Source of the DNA: Desulfomonilia bacterium
GTDB taxonomy: Bacteria > Desulfobacterota > Desulfomonilia > UBA1062
Assembly: GCA_036567785.1 (NCBI GenBank)
Contig: DATCTV010000062.1
Span: forward strand, 310,001 to 374,000
Reading direction: 5' to 3'
Length of the DNA stretch: 64,000 bases
Shown here: positions 27,581 to 36,420 of the stretch, in pieces
Layout: each line of letters begins with the position of its first letter
Position numbering within the stretch: the stretch's first letter is position 1
Notes under the pieces: model-generated
Seen by the model: the letters and a program-made list of their open reading frames with translations, nothing else
The model's database searches: none
Told to the model about the DNA's origin: nothing
Made by a program: the position numbers and the translations under genes

Positions 27581-28486
27581 ATGAAAAGAAAAGAAATTAT
27601 TTGTCTGATTTTATGTGCAGTGATGATTTCGGCTTCGGCATGTTCGTTGATCAGGACACCTCCAAAAACACCGGTAGTGGAGGTTATTCCGCCAAAGCCT
27701 GCTAAAATTGCCCTTGTCCTCGGCGCAGGCGCTGCAAAGGGATTTGCGCACATCGGAGTGCTCAAGGTCCTGGAGGCCAATAAAGTGCCTATAGATTTCA
27801 TAATAGGTACAAGTGCGGGCAGTGTCGTGGGGGCTTTTTACGCCTACGGCTACAAGGCATATGACCTTCAGGCCCTGTCAATGAAAATTGAAAAGAGCGA
27901 TGTGGTTGACCTGACAATTCCTAAAAACGGATTTATCAAAGGTGAAAAGCTGGAAAATTTTATCAATAAAAGCCTCGGCAATACGCCTATCGAGAAATTC
28001 AAGATCAAATTTTATACAGTCAGCACTGACCTTGCTTCAGGCAAGGAAGTGGTTTTTGCATCAGGAAATGCGGGGAAGGCGGTAAGGGCAAGTTCATCGA
28101 TTCCCGGAATTTTTCAGCCCGTATCGATTTCAGGCAGGACTTATGTGGACGGGGGCGTTGTCAGCCCTGTTGCGGTCGATGCAGCCAGAAGGATGGGCGC
28201 GGATGTGGTGATTGCAGTGGATATTTCTGGGGGAGTAGGTGAGGCGGTGCCGGAGGGAATTATGGATACGATACTTCAGGCGATAGACATTATGTATGCA
28301 AAGATATCCATGTACCAGCTCAATAATGCAGATGTCGTCATCAGACCAAGGGTTGGCCATATAGGTTCGGCCGAACTGGAAAAAAGGAACGAGGCGATCC
28401 TTGAAGGGGAAAAGGCGGCTATGGCTGCCATTCCTCAGATTCAGTCCATCACAGACAAGCTAAGGAGTCAGGGCAGAATACAATAG
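27581..28486 (+). CDS. Patatin-like phospholipase, lipoprotein (RssA type)
   Basis: 301 residues. A lipoprotein signal ends at the lipobox S-A-S-A-C (Cys21). The patatin domain follows with the oxyanion loop G-A-G-A-A-K-G-F-A-H, the nucleophile elbow G-T-S-A-G and the partner Asp in Y-V-D-G-G. It is a Ser-Asp dyad lipid hydrolase of the RssA/YchK group, here tethered to a membrane facing the periplasm. It starts 15 bases after the dehydrogenase stop, so the two may share a transcript. Confidence 0.9.
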   Translation: MKRKEIICLILCAVMISASACSLIRTPPKTPVVEVIPPKPAKIALVLGAGAAKGFAHIGVLKVLEANKVPIDFIIGTSAGSVVGAFYAYGYKAYDLQALSMKIEKSDVVDLTIPKNGFIKGEKLENFINKSLGNTPIEKFKIKFYTVSTDLASGKEVVFASGNAGKAVRASSSIPGIFQPVSISGRTYVDGGVVSPVAVDAARRMGADVVIAVDISGGVGEAVPEGIMDTILQAIDIMYAKISMYQLNNADVVIRPRVGHIGSAELEKRNEAILEGEKAAMAAIPQIQSITDKLRSQGRIQ

Positions 28487-28547
28487 ATTGTAAAGATATG
28501 ATATTTGTTTTAAAAAACGGCAGATATCCAACCGAGGAGGAATCCAT

Positions 28548-29342
28548 ATGAAGAAAAAGCTTATATTTGCGATCCTGTGCATTTCAGCTCTTATGAGTGT
28601 TTCAGGAAGCATTCAGGCCGCGGATGATTCATGGAACAAGGTTAAGGCAAAGGGGGAAATTTTAATAGGGATTGATGATGCATTTCCGCCGATGGAATTC
28701 CGCAATGAAAAAAACGAACTTGTAGGATTTGATATCGACGCATCGAAAGAAGTAGCCAGACGCCTTGGCATAAAGGTCAAGCATGTTCCTACGGCATGGG
28801 AAGGCGTTATAATGTCGCTCAAGGTCGGCAAGTTCGACATGATATGGTCGGCGCTGTCGGTTACCCCTGAAAGGGAAAAAGAGATCTTGTTTTCAAATCC
28901 TTATATACTCGAAAAGCAGATCATGGTCGTAAAGGCCGGCAACAAAAAAATAAAGAGCGTCAAGGACCTCAATGTTAAGAATGTCGTGGGTGTCCAGCTG
29001 GGAAGCACATCGGAAGAGGCGCTCAAGAAGCTAAATATAAAGTTCAGAGAAGTAAAGCGCTATGACAAGAATACATCCGCATTTATGGATTTGAAAATAG
29101 GCAGGATAGATGCCCTTGCCGTTGATGAGCTTGTAGGGCGGTATTATCTTTCTCAGCGTCCTGGAGAATATGCGGTTCTGCCTGAGCCTCTAACATCGGA
29201 GCCTATCGGCATCGGCTTCAGAAAATCGGATGCGGCGTTGAGGGACAAGGTTCAGATGACGCTTGATTCCATGTTTGCAGACGGGACTATGAAGAGGATA
29301 TCAATAAAATGGTTCGGGGATGATATCACGACAAATAAGTAA
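28548..29342 (+). CDS. Amino-acid ABC transporter, periplasmic binding protein
   Basis: 264 residues: signal peptide ending near I-Q-A-A (residue 25), then a family 3 solute-binding fold. It has the conserved I-G-I-D-D-A-F-P-P-M-E-F start, G-F-D-I-D-A-S-K-E-V-A-R-R-L and a Trp-rich W-E-G-V-I-M-S-L motif, as in glutamine, arginine and histidine binding proteins. Preceded by CGAGGAGG. The permease gene starts 23 bases inside it and the ATPase gene follows, making a complete polar amino-acid importer. Confidence 0.93.
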   Translation: MKKKLIFAILCISALMSVSGSIQAADDSWNKVKAKGEILIGIDDAFPPMEFRNEKNELVGFDIDASKEVARRLGIKVKHVPTAWEGVIMSLKVGKFDMIWSALSVTPEREKEILFSNPYILEKQIMVVKAGNKKIKSVKDLNVKNVVGVQLGSTSEEALKKLNIKFREVKRYDKNTSAFMDLKIGRIDALAVDELVGRYYLSQRPGEYAVLPEPLTSEPIGIGFRKSDAALRDKVQMTLDSMFADGTMKRISIKWFGDDITTNK

Positions 29343-30357
29343 ATATAATAGCGCGGTCTTTTTCGCGTCCTCTGTTCTATTGATATTTATTTGCCTTTTA
29401 TCATTAAGGGCTGATGCGGCTCCGTCAGCAGTCGAACTGCTCTCGGAAGGCACGAAGGCTCAGCAGGAAGGCAGGCTTGACGATGCGCTCGGATTTTTCG
29501 AGGCTGTCCCGGCCCCTCATGACAGTAATGACCCCGGCGCCTTCGTGCGTGCAAGGATTGAGGCCGCCAGGATATACTACAGCCGTGGTGAATATTCGAA
29601 AGCATCAGGCATCTGTGCCGAAGTGCTCGGTCTTTATCCGGACAACCTCGAGGCAAAAAATCTCATGTCTCAGGCTGATGCGGCTATGACACCCGGATGG
29701 CTCAGATTCATCAAGGACATGAATACCTATCTGCCGACCCTTATGAAGGCCTCTGCCATGACCCTCATCCTTGTTTTTGTAACCATGCTTGTGTCCCCGA
29801 TCGGAGGGCTTTTTGCAGCCCTGGGGAGGATAAGCAGGGTAAGGTTTCTTTCTTATATCTGCTGGCTGTATATCTGGATATTCAGGGGGACACCCCTTCT
29901 GCTTCAACTGTTTTTCATCTATTACGGACTGCCGCAGCTGGGAATCACGCTTAAACCTTTTACGGCAGCTGTGCTTGGGCTCGGGATAAACTATTCCGCC
30001 TATCTGGCTGAAATAATAAGAGGTGCGATAGAAAGCATCGAATCCGGACAGATGGAGGCGGCCAAGTCCTTAGGCATGACATACGCTCAGGCGATGAGAA
30101 GAATCATAATCCCGCAGACATACAAACGGCTTGTCCCGCCAGTTGGAAACGAATTCATAGCACTCATCAAGGATACCGCCCTTGTCTCGACCATTGCCAT
30201 GGTTGAGCTGATGCGTTCGGCAGACCAGATATTCAATGCGACATTCAACATATTCATTCTGGTTCAGGCTGCGATCATTTATCTTATCATGACCAGCATC
30301 TTCACACTGGTTTTTAAACGGATCGAGGACAGACTGGGGGTCTATGAAAACCGATGA
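29320..30357 (+). CDS. Amino-acid ABC permease with N-terminal signal peptide and TPR domain (fusion)
   Basis: 345 residues, about 120 longer than GlnP/HisM permeases. Residues 1-34 form a signal sequence (hydrophobic, ending A-D-A-A). Residues 36-120 hold two TPR-like helical hairpins ([16 protein letters not shown], then [10 protein letters not shown]). From about 128 on comes the HisM-type permease with membrane helices and the E-A-A-K-S-L-G-M loop that contacts the ATPase. HisM-type permeases start in the periplasm, so a periplasmic TPR domain is topologically sensible. It overlaps the binding-protein gene (23 bases) and the ATPase gene (4 bases). Confidence 0.9.
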   Translation: MISRQISKYNSAVFFASSVLLIFICLLSLRADAAPSAVELLSEGTKAQQEGRLDDALGFFEAVPAPHDSNDPGAFVRARIEAARIYYSRGEYSKASGICAEVLGLYPDNLEAKNLMSQADAAMTPGWLRFIKDMNTYLPTLMKASAMTLILVFVTMLVSPIGGLFAALGRISRVRFLSYICWLYIWIFRGTPLLLQLFFIYYGLPQLGITLKPFTAAVLGLGINYSAYLAEIIRGAIESIESGQMEAAKSLGMTYAQAMRRIIIPQTYKRLVPPVGNEFIALIKDTALVSTIAMVELMRSADQIFNATFNIFILVQAAIIYLIMTSIFTLVFKRIEDRLGVYENR

Positions 30358-31112
30358 TTGAACTTAAGAATGTCATCAAGCGATTCGGCGATCTCATAGC
30401 CGTTGATAATGTGAGCCTCAATATCGAAAAGGGCGAGAAGATCGTAATCATAGGACCTTCGGGGTCAGGGAAATCGACTCTTCTAAGGATGATTAATTTT
30501 CTGGAAAAAATCGATGAAGGGCAGATACTCCTGGGCGGAAAAGAAGCCGGATATAAAAGAGACAAGCACGGAAGACTCGTTTTCGACAAACAGGAGAATA
30601 TCTGCAGACTGCGATCGGAAGTGGGCATGGTTTTTCAGCACTTTCACCTGTTCCCTCATATGACGGTAATCGAGAATGTCATGGAAGGCCCTGTGACCGT
30701 CAAGAAGATTAAGAAGACGGATGCAAGAGAGATCGCACTGTCTCTGCTGGAAAAGGTAGGGCTCCTTGACAAGGAGAATACATATCCGGCCTTCCTGTCA
30801 GGGGGACAGAAGCAGAGGGTGGCGATCGCAAGGGCTCTCGCGATGCAGCCCATGATAATGCTCTTTGACGAACCGACTTCGGCGCTCGACCCGGAGCTTG
30901 TCGGCGAGGTGCTGAACACAATACACGCTCTTGCGGAAGAGGGTATGACCATGCTGATCGTGACGCATCAGATGGGGTTCGCAAGGGAGCTTGCCGACAG
31001 GGTGATATTCATGGATAACGGCCGCTTCATATTTGAGGGTCATCCGGATGATCTTTTCTCGGATACGATGGAGCATCCCCGCATCAAGGCGTTTCTTGCA
31101 AAGGTAATTTGA
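30354..31112 (+). CDS. Amino-acid ABC transporter ATPase (GlnQ/HisP type)
   Basis: 252 residues with Walker [10 protein letters not shown], the Q-loop in [12 protein letters not shown], the signature L-S-G-G-Q-K-Q-R-V, Walker [13 protein letters not shown] and switch histidine in V-T-H-Q-M. An insertion of about 15 residues after the first helix (around [10 protein letters not shown], residues 63-72) is longer than in E. coli GlnQ. Last of three overlapping transporter genes. An M20 peptidase lipoprotein follows after 33 bases. Confidence 0.95.
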   Translation: MIELKNVIKRFGDLIAVDNVSLNIEKGEKIVIIGPSGSGKSTLLRMINFLEKIDEGQILLGGKEAGYKRDKHGRLVFDKQENICRLRSEVGMVFQHFHLFPHMTVIENVMEGPVTVKKIKKTDAREIALSLLEKVGLLDKENTYPAFLSGGQKQRVAIARALAMQPMIMLFDEPTSALDPELVGEVLNTIHALAEEGMTMLIVTHQMGFARELADRVIFMDNGRFIFEGHPDDLFSDTMEHPRIKAFLAKVI

Positions 31113-31145
31113 TAGGGTTTTTTAAAAAAATTCAAGGAGTTTACA

Positions 31146-32612
31146 ATGAAGCATGCAATTGGAAGGATATTCATTTTATTACTTGTTACCATGCTCATAG
31201 CCGCCTGTGCGCATGCGGGCAAGGTGGAGCAGTATCCGAAGGTCGATCCCGTAAAAGTAGACAGAGACCTCGCATTAAAGCACCTGAGCGAAGCCGTGCA
31301 GTTCAAGACTGTATCTCCGGAAGAAGGAAAGCCGTTCGACGACAAGCCTTTCCTTGATATGCAGAACTGGATGAAAACCGCGTTTCCGATGGTAAATAAA
31401 AACCTGAATCTCGAGGTCATAAACAAATATGCGCTTTTGTTCAAGTGGCAGGGAAGCAATCCATCATTGAAGCCAGTCATATTCATAGCACATATGGACG
31501 TCGTGCCTGTTGAACCGGGTACGGAAAACACCTGGAAATATCCGCCCTACAGCGGGGCGATTGCTGAAGGTTTTGTATGGGGCAGGGGATCTCAGGATGA
31601 CAAGGCATCTGTTACGGCTCTGCTGGAAACGATTGAAATACTTCTGAATCAGGGGGTAAAACCCGATCGTACGATATATCTCGCGTTTGGTTTCGATGAA
31701 GAGACCAGCGGCTATGCCGGGGCTGCAAAGATTGCTGAACGGCTCAAGGCGGAGGGCGTCACACCCGAATTCGTACTCGACGAGGGCGGGGCGGTCAAGA
31801 CGGACGGATTTCCCGATATAGGCGTCAACTGCCCCATTGCAGGCATCGCCATAGGAGAGAAAGGATATCTGACCCTGGACTTGATAGTCGAGGATAAAGG
31901 CGGCCATTCGTCAGCGCCCGGGCAGCATGGACCGGCAGGCATCCTGGCAAGGGCCATCACAAGACTTGAAAACAACCAGTTCCCGGCCGACCTGAAGCTC
32001 GTAAAGACGATGATTATCCCGCTTACTCCACAGATGCCGACATATCTCAGTTTCGTGCTGAAAAACACATGGCTGACAGGACCTCTTGTTAAATCCATAC
32101 TTTCGGAGGATCCTTTCATGGATTCCTTGCAGAGGACGACTATTGCGGTGACGATGATTGAAGGAGGCGTTGCCGAAAATATCATCCCACAGAGGATGAG
32201 TGCAAAGGTTAATTTCAGGATAAGGTCGGGCGATACGGTTGAGTCGGTTATTGCGAGGACAAAGAAAGTCATTGATGATCCCCGGGTCAAGATCGTCGCC
32301 GGGCCCGTAAAAAACGATCCCACACCGGTTTCAAGTGTTACATCTCCTGCTTACAAACTACTTATGAAAACGACATGCCAGATACTCAAGGATGACCGAA
32401 CACTGCTGTTTTCTCCTTACATCAACAATGGAGCTTCGGATTCGAGGTTCTATAAGGTGCTTACACCGGATGTATATGGCTTCCTGCCGCTCTATCTGAC
32501 AGATGATGAGATTGATTCAGAACACTCTTCGAACGAGCGTACCCCTGTCGATGCCTATATAAAAATGATCCAATTCTATGCTCAGATAATGAAGGAGGTT
32601 CAGAAGAATTAA
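31146..32612 (+). CDS. M20 family metallopeptidase, lipoprotein
   Basis: 488 residues. Lipoprotein signal ending M-L-I-A-A-C (Cys21). The M20 catalytic domain shows I-A-H-M-D-V-V-P (metal His and Asp), G-R-G-S-Q-D-D-K-A, F-D-E-E-T-S-G (base and metal Glu), L-D-E-G-G and a last His in S-E-H-S-S-N-E-R. A dimerisation domain is inserted in the middle. Size and pattern match the carboxypeptidase S/PM20D1-type branch. Just downstream of an amino-acid importer, it could release amino acids in the periplasm for uptake. Confidence 0.9.
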   Translation: MKHAIGRIFILLLVTMLIAACAHAGKVEQYPKVDPVKVDRDLALKHLSEAVQFKTVSPEEGKPFDDKPFLDMQNWMKTAFPMVNKNLNLEVINKYALLFKWQGSNPSLKPVIFIAHMDVVPVEPGTENTWKYPPYSGAIAEGFVWGRGSQDDKASVTALLETIEILLNQGVKPDRTIYLAFGFDEETSGYAGAAKIAERLKAEGVTPEFVLDEGGAVKTDGFPDIGVNCPIAGIAIGEKGYLTLDLIVEDKGGHSSAPGQHGPAGILARAITRLENNQFPADLKLVKTMIIPLTPQMPTYLSFVLKNTWLTGPLVKSILSEDPFMDSLQRTTIAVTMIEGGVAENIIPQRMSAKVNFRIRSGDTVESVIARTKKVIDDPRVKIVAGPVKNDPTPVSSVTSPAYKLLMKTTCQILKDDRTLLFSPYINNGASDSRFYKVLTPDVYGFLPLYLTDDEIDSEHSSNERTPVDAYIKMIQFYAQIMKEVQKN

Positions 32613-32707
32613 TACTATAAAAATTGCATATCAAAAAACCATGTGCTAGAATTATACTATCAATTTGCATCCGTGCACGTGCTCAATCACTTTTCTGGGA
32701 GGGTCAT

Positions 32708-33019
32708 ATGAAAAAAATCGTTCTGATAGCACTGTTTCTCTCGATGTTGATTCTTGGCGGCTGCATAGTTTCATCATCACCTTCAGACTCTTTAATAACC
32801 ATGGACAGGGGAGATACCCTGGAATTCAGTGCGGTTGTGTTTCCGTCAACATGCCATGCTCAATGGACTCTTCAATATTTCGACAAAGTTCAAGATATAG
32901 CAACCGGGCTTGCTTATTCGTTTACACCCGACAAAGAGGGGATATTCCAGATGACATTGGAAGTGACTGGGCCTCGTGGCAGCACCGAGAACCGGATATG
33001 GTTAATCAATGTCCAGTAA
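32708..33019 (+). CDS. Small lipoprotein with Ig/PKD-like fold
   Basis: 103 residues from the ATG at 32708, chosen because GGGAGGG lies 6 bases upstream and a clean lipoprotein signal follows (L-I-L-G-G-C, Cys18). An in-frame upstream start at 32624 would bury the signal. The mature part has F-T-P-D-K-E-G-I-F-Q-M-T-L-E-V, a strand pattern like PKD or Ig-like domains. No function known. It comes just before a second lipoprotein gene of similar size and style. Confidence 0.65.
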   Translation: MKKIVLIALFLSMLILGGCIVSSSPSDSLITMDRGDTLEFSAVVFPSTCHAQWTLQYFDKVQDIATGLAYSFTPDKEGIFQMTLEVTGPRGSTENRIWLINVQ

Positions 33020-33044
33020 ACCTCACAATTTAAGGGAGCAAATC

Positions 33045-33407
33045 ATGAGAAAATTATATTTAATCACTATTCCGGTTATTCTGTGTACTGTTCTCTCAGG
33101 CTGCTACTTTCCTTTTCCCACAAACTTCGAACCTACAAAAATGGTCGCCACCAATACCGTAACTGGATTCGGCATAGTGGGAGAGAACCTCTCGGGATTT
33201 GAATGGTATCTTGACGGGGAACTTTTGGCTTCTCAGACAAAAAACATTTTCTTCTACTCGCCGAAGATGGATGATATCGGCATGCATGAGTTGACCGTGA
33301 ATTTTTATCAGAAGGGCAAGAGTCATTCTTATTCATGGGACATATCGGTATCTGCACCCCCCTTATCTTCTTCTGAAAGCGAAACAGAACAGCAGAATGA
33401 GGATTAA
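33045..33407 (+). CDS. Small lipoprotein, probable paralogue of the preceding one
   Basis: 120 residues from the ATG at 33045 (GGGAG upstream); an upstream start at 33009 would put 12 extra residues before the signal. The lipobox is V-L-S-G-C (Cys20). The mature region has G-F-E-W-Y-L-D-G-E-L-L and M-H-E-L-T-V-N-F-Y, again an Ig/PKD-like strand pattern, then a Ser/Glu-rich tail. The similarity to the 32708 gene is in layout, not close sequence, so common ancestry is only suggested. Role unknown. Confidence 0.65.
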   Translation: MRKLYLITIPVILCTVLSGCYFPFPTNFEPTKMVATNTVTGFGIVGENLSGFEWYLDGELLASQTKNIFFYSPKMDDIGMHELTVNFYQKGKSHSYSWDISVSAPPLSSSESETEQQNED

Positions 33408-33457
33408 CAGTCAAAAATTGCTTGATATTGAATAATATTTTCCTGTAGGGTTTCCGG

Positions 33458-34381
33458 GTGTTAGATCAGATGAGTATTCCGACTTTGACTGTTGTGCTTT
33501 ATATAATAGAGCTGTTCTCACTCGTTTATTACCTGATACTCTGGAAGAACACGGATTCAAAGGCGGCTCTTTTTTTTACTTTCGCCACGATTTATATGAT
33601 TCTGGTGAACATTGCCGGTTTCTCGTATTCAGGCTCCCGCAATCCTATGATATGGAAATTGTATATCTGCCTTTTGAGCTTTTTATGGCCTTTCTTTGCC
33701 TTCAGCATAAGTGTTTTCAGCAATCCTCGTACAAAGGTAGGTATGTTTGCATTATCAGCTGCCGTATTCTTTATAATAGCCCTTTTCGGTGTATTGATTC
33801 TGAAAAAAAATATTATTGCCCTTCAAAGCAGTGCGGCCTCTATGGTTTTCGGGCTTGGGTACGGCGCCTTTATTATGTACGGGCTTGACAGAAAAATATA
33901 CAGTTCAGGAAGATTAGTGGGAATGATAGTGTTTGCAGGCTATGCCCTCACCGGACTGATGAGGGCGGTAACGGATTCTTTCGATTCGGCCTGGGAAGAG
34001 CATTTTTATTTCAATCAGTCACCCGAACAGACTCTTTATTTTCTTGCAAGCGTCATTTTTGCAAGCCTCATGCCTATAACCGTTTATGTGCTTCATACTG
34101 AAAAGAATACCGATGCCCTTAAAAAGAACGCACAGCAGCTTGAAGAGGAAAAGCAGAAACTTCAGATTTCTCTGGAAGAGGTCAAGACCCTTCGAGGTAT
34201 CATACCGATATGTATGCATTGTAAAAAAATACGTAACGATGAAGGCTTCTGGGAGGATGTCGCCGTGTACATCCAGAATCATTCATATGCAGACATGTCC
34301 CATGGCCTGTGTCCCGATTGCATGGGGAAACTCTATCCTGATGTATATGATAAGCTGAAAAGTTCGAGGCGCTTAAAATAA
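33458..34381 (+). CDS. Seven-helix membrane protein with Cys4 C-terminal signalling domain
   Basis: 307 residues from a GTG at 33458, with an alternative ATG at 33470. The first 215 residues contain about seven membrane helices, similar in layout to the 7TM N-terminal domains of some histidine kinases. A short coiled coil (about 220-245, Glu/Lys/Gln-rich) leads to a C-terminal domain with P-I-C-M-H-C-K-K-I-R, then H-G-L-C-P-D-C. Four Cys in two C-x2-C pairs suggest metal binding. This domain ends many deltaproteobacterial response regulators and PAS proteins, but its function is unknown to me. No kinase domain is present. Confidence 0.75.
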   Translation: MLDQMSIPTLTVVLYIIELFSLVYYLILWKNTDSKAALFFTFATIYMILVNIAGFSYSGSRNPMIWKLYICLLSFLWPFFAFSISVFSNPRTKVGMFALSAAVFFIIALFGVLILKKNIIALQSSAASMVFGLGYGAFIMYGLDRKIYSSGRLVGMIVFAGYALTGLMRAVTDSFDSAWEEHFYFNQSPEQTLYFLASVIFASLMPITVYVLHTEKNTDALKKNAQQLEEEKQKLQISLEEVKTLRGIIPICMHCKKIRNDEGFWEDVAVYIQNHSYADMSHGLCPDCMGKLYPDVYDKLKSSRRLK

Positions 34382-34565
34382 TATCAGGGTTTCGGACTTT
34401 CTTTTTTTGAAAATAGTATTATCTTTAATAAGGTCTTATTGTTCAAGCATCTTTGACAGGATTATAATATCAACAAATCTAGAAGCTATGTTGATTTGCT
34501 TACCGGGCAGTATGGCGTTAACAGCAAAAAAAATAAAAATATTTTTATATACGGGAGGTAACAAA

Positions 34566-36356
34566 ATGTACGAACTGGATAAACCGGATAATTTAGTTGA
34601 GATTCTCGAGGAAAGCGTAAAGAAGTACCCGAACAATAAGCTCTTCGGCACAAAAAACTCCAGCGGCCAGTATGAATGGATAACCTATTCTGAGTTTAAC
34701 CATATGGTTGACGGGATAAGGAGTGGTCTTGCCGGTCTGGGAATCAAGAAAGGTGACGCCGTGGGCATCATTGCAAACAACCGTACGGAATGGGCTGTAT
34801 GCTGCTACGGATCCTATGGTGTAGGCGCAAGATATGTCCCCATGTATGAGGCCGAGCTCGATTCCATGTGGAAATACATCATCAAGGACAGCGAGGTGAA
34901 AGTGCTGTTTGTTTCCAAGAGGGATATATATGAGAAGGCCCTTACATGGAAAAATGAGATAGATACCCTCAAACATGTATTCATAATCAACGAAACAGGT
35001 CCCGGAAGCTATAAGGAGCTTATGGAAAACGGGTTCAAAAACATTGTCCCGTCGTTTAAACCTACCGCGGAAGATATCGCGGGTCTGATATACACCTCAG
35101 GTACAACAGGCAATCCCAAGGGTGTTCTGCTCTCCCACGGCAATTTCTCAAGTCAGGTCCATGCCCTTCGCAAGGCATTCCATATGCTGAGTGACAAGAC
35201 ACGTACACTGTCATTCCTGCCCTGGGCCCATTCATACGGGCAGACTGCGGAACTCAATACCCTTCTGATGCTTGGCGGCTCGACCGGATTCGCCGAGAGC
35301 CCGGCAACTATCGTTGGCGATCTTCAGCTGGTCAAACCTACAATGCTTGTCGCCGTGCCTAGGATATTCAACAGGGTATATGACGGCATCCAGCAGAAAA
35401 TCAGGGATAAGGGCGGCCTTGCACAGAAGCTGTTCGACATGGGAACGGAAGAGAACAAAAAGAAGCGTGAACTCGCAAAGCAGGGAAAGTCAAGCCTTAT
35501 TAACGCGCTTAAGATCAAGCTGGTCGATAAGATCGTTTACAGCAAATTAAGAGAACTCTTCGGCGGAAATTTAGAGCTTTCCATCAGCTCGAGTGCAGCG
35601 CTGAGCGCCAATATCGCGCAGTTCATGTTCGATATTGGCGCGCCTGTTTACGAGGCATGGGGAATGACTGAGATCTCGCCTGCCGGAACGGTCAATACAC
35701 CAGCCGATTTTAAGGTGGGCAGCTGCGGCAAGGCCATTGACAAGGTCAAGCTTGTCATAGACAAGACCGGCATGGATCCCGATGCCACGGACGGTGAGCT
35801 GATTGTCTACGGTCCGAATGTCATGAAGGGATATCACAACAAGCCCGAAGAGACGAAGGCCACAATGACTGAGGACGGCGGTCTTAGAACAGGTGACAGG
35901 GCCTATGTTGACAAGGACGGATTCCTGTATATTACAGGCCGCATTAAAGAGCAGTTCAAGCTCGAGAACGGCAAATTCGTGTACCCTTCGGCAATGGAAG
36001 AGGAAATAAAGCTGCTTGGAAGCGTTGAGCAGGCAATGATATTCGGGTTGAACAAACCCTATACCGTCTGCGTTGTAGTCCCTGATTTCGCTGTCATGAA
36101 AAAGGTGGCGAAGGAAAAAGGCCTGCCGGAAGATAAAGAGGCGTTTGTTAAAGACCCGAAGGTTATAAAAATGTACGAAGATGAAATCACCGAACATCTC
36201 AAAAAGACTTTTGCAAGCTATGAACTGCCGAAAAGGGTACTTCTTCTCTCGGAAGGTTTCACGGTCGAGAACGGAATGCTCACGCCTACCCTGAAGCTCA
36301 AGCGCCGCGAGGTGCTGAAAAAGTATCAGGATATGATAGATTCGCTGTACGCATAA
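34566..36356 (+). CDS. fadD-like: Long-chain acyl-CoA synthetase (AMP-forming)
   Basis: 596 residues from the ATG at 34566, set by GGGAGGT; the frame extends 159 bases further upstream but without support. The ANL-family motifs are Y-T-S-G-T-T-G-N-P-K-G (P-loop), a central A-W-G-M-T-E-I-S, the D-R-A-Y-V-D hinge (family G-D) and the C-terminal G-R-I-K-E-Q-F-K. The FAA1/FadD15-like form of the last motif points to long-chain fatty acids. It activates fatty acid with ATP and CoA. It could feed the acyl-CoA dehydrogenase/ETF system at 11.6-17 kb. Confidence 0.92.
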   Translation: MYELDKPDNLVEILEESVKKYPNNKLFGTKNSSGQYEWITYSEFNHMVDGIRSGLAGLGIKKGDAVGIIANNRTEWAVCCYGSYGVGARYVPMYEAELDSMWKYIIKDSEVKVLFVSKRDIYEKALTWKNEIDTLKHVFIINETGPGSYKELMENGFKNIVPSFKPTAEDIAGLIYTSGTTGNPKGVLLSHGNFSSQVHALRKAFHMLSDKTRTLSFLPWAHSYGQTAELNTLLMLGGSTGFAESPATIVGDLQLVKPTMLVAVPRIFNRVYDGIQQKIRDKGGLAQKLFDMGTEENKKKRELAKQGKSSLINALKIKLVDKIVYSKLRELFGGNLELSISSSAALSANIAQFMFDIGAPVYEAWGMTEISPAGTVNTPADFKVGSCGKAIDKVKLVIDKTGMDPDATDGELIVYGPNVMKGYHNKPEETKATMTEDGGLRTGDRAYVDKDGFLYITGRIKEQFKLENGKFVYPSAMEEEIKLLGSVEQAMIFGLNKPYTVCVVVPDFAVMKKVAKEKGLPEDKEAFVKDPKVIKMYEDEITEHLKKTFASYELPKRVLLLSEGFTVENGMLTPTLKLKRREVLKKYQDMIDSLYA

Positions 36357-36381
36357 ACCAGCTGGGATCTGATTAAGAAAT

Positions 36382-36414
36382 AAAAAATAGTGCGGTTATG
36401 CCGCACTATTTTTT
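36382..36414. terminator. Bidirectional terminator
   Basis: A 14-bp perfect stem (36382-36395 and 36401-36414) with a 5-base loop has A-runs on the left and T-runs on the right. It can stop transcription from both the acyl-CoA synthetase gene and the convergent hcp gene. Confidence 0.92.
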
Positions 36415-36420
36415 ATTTTA

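Noticed and set aside
31712-32323. 203-codon minus-strand frame opposite the M20 peptidase
   Set aside because: Shadow of a strongly conserved gene; the translation is low-complexity Ser/Pro/Ile.
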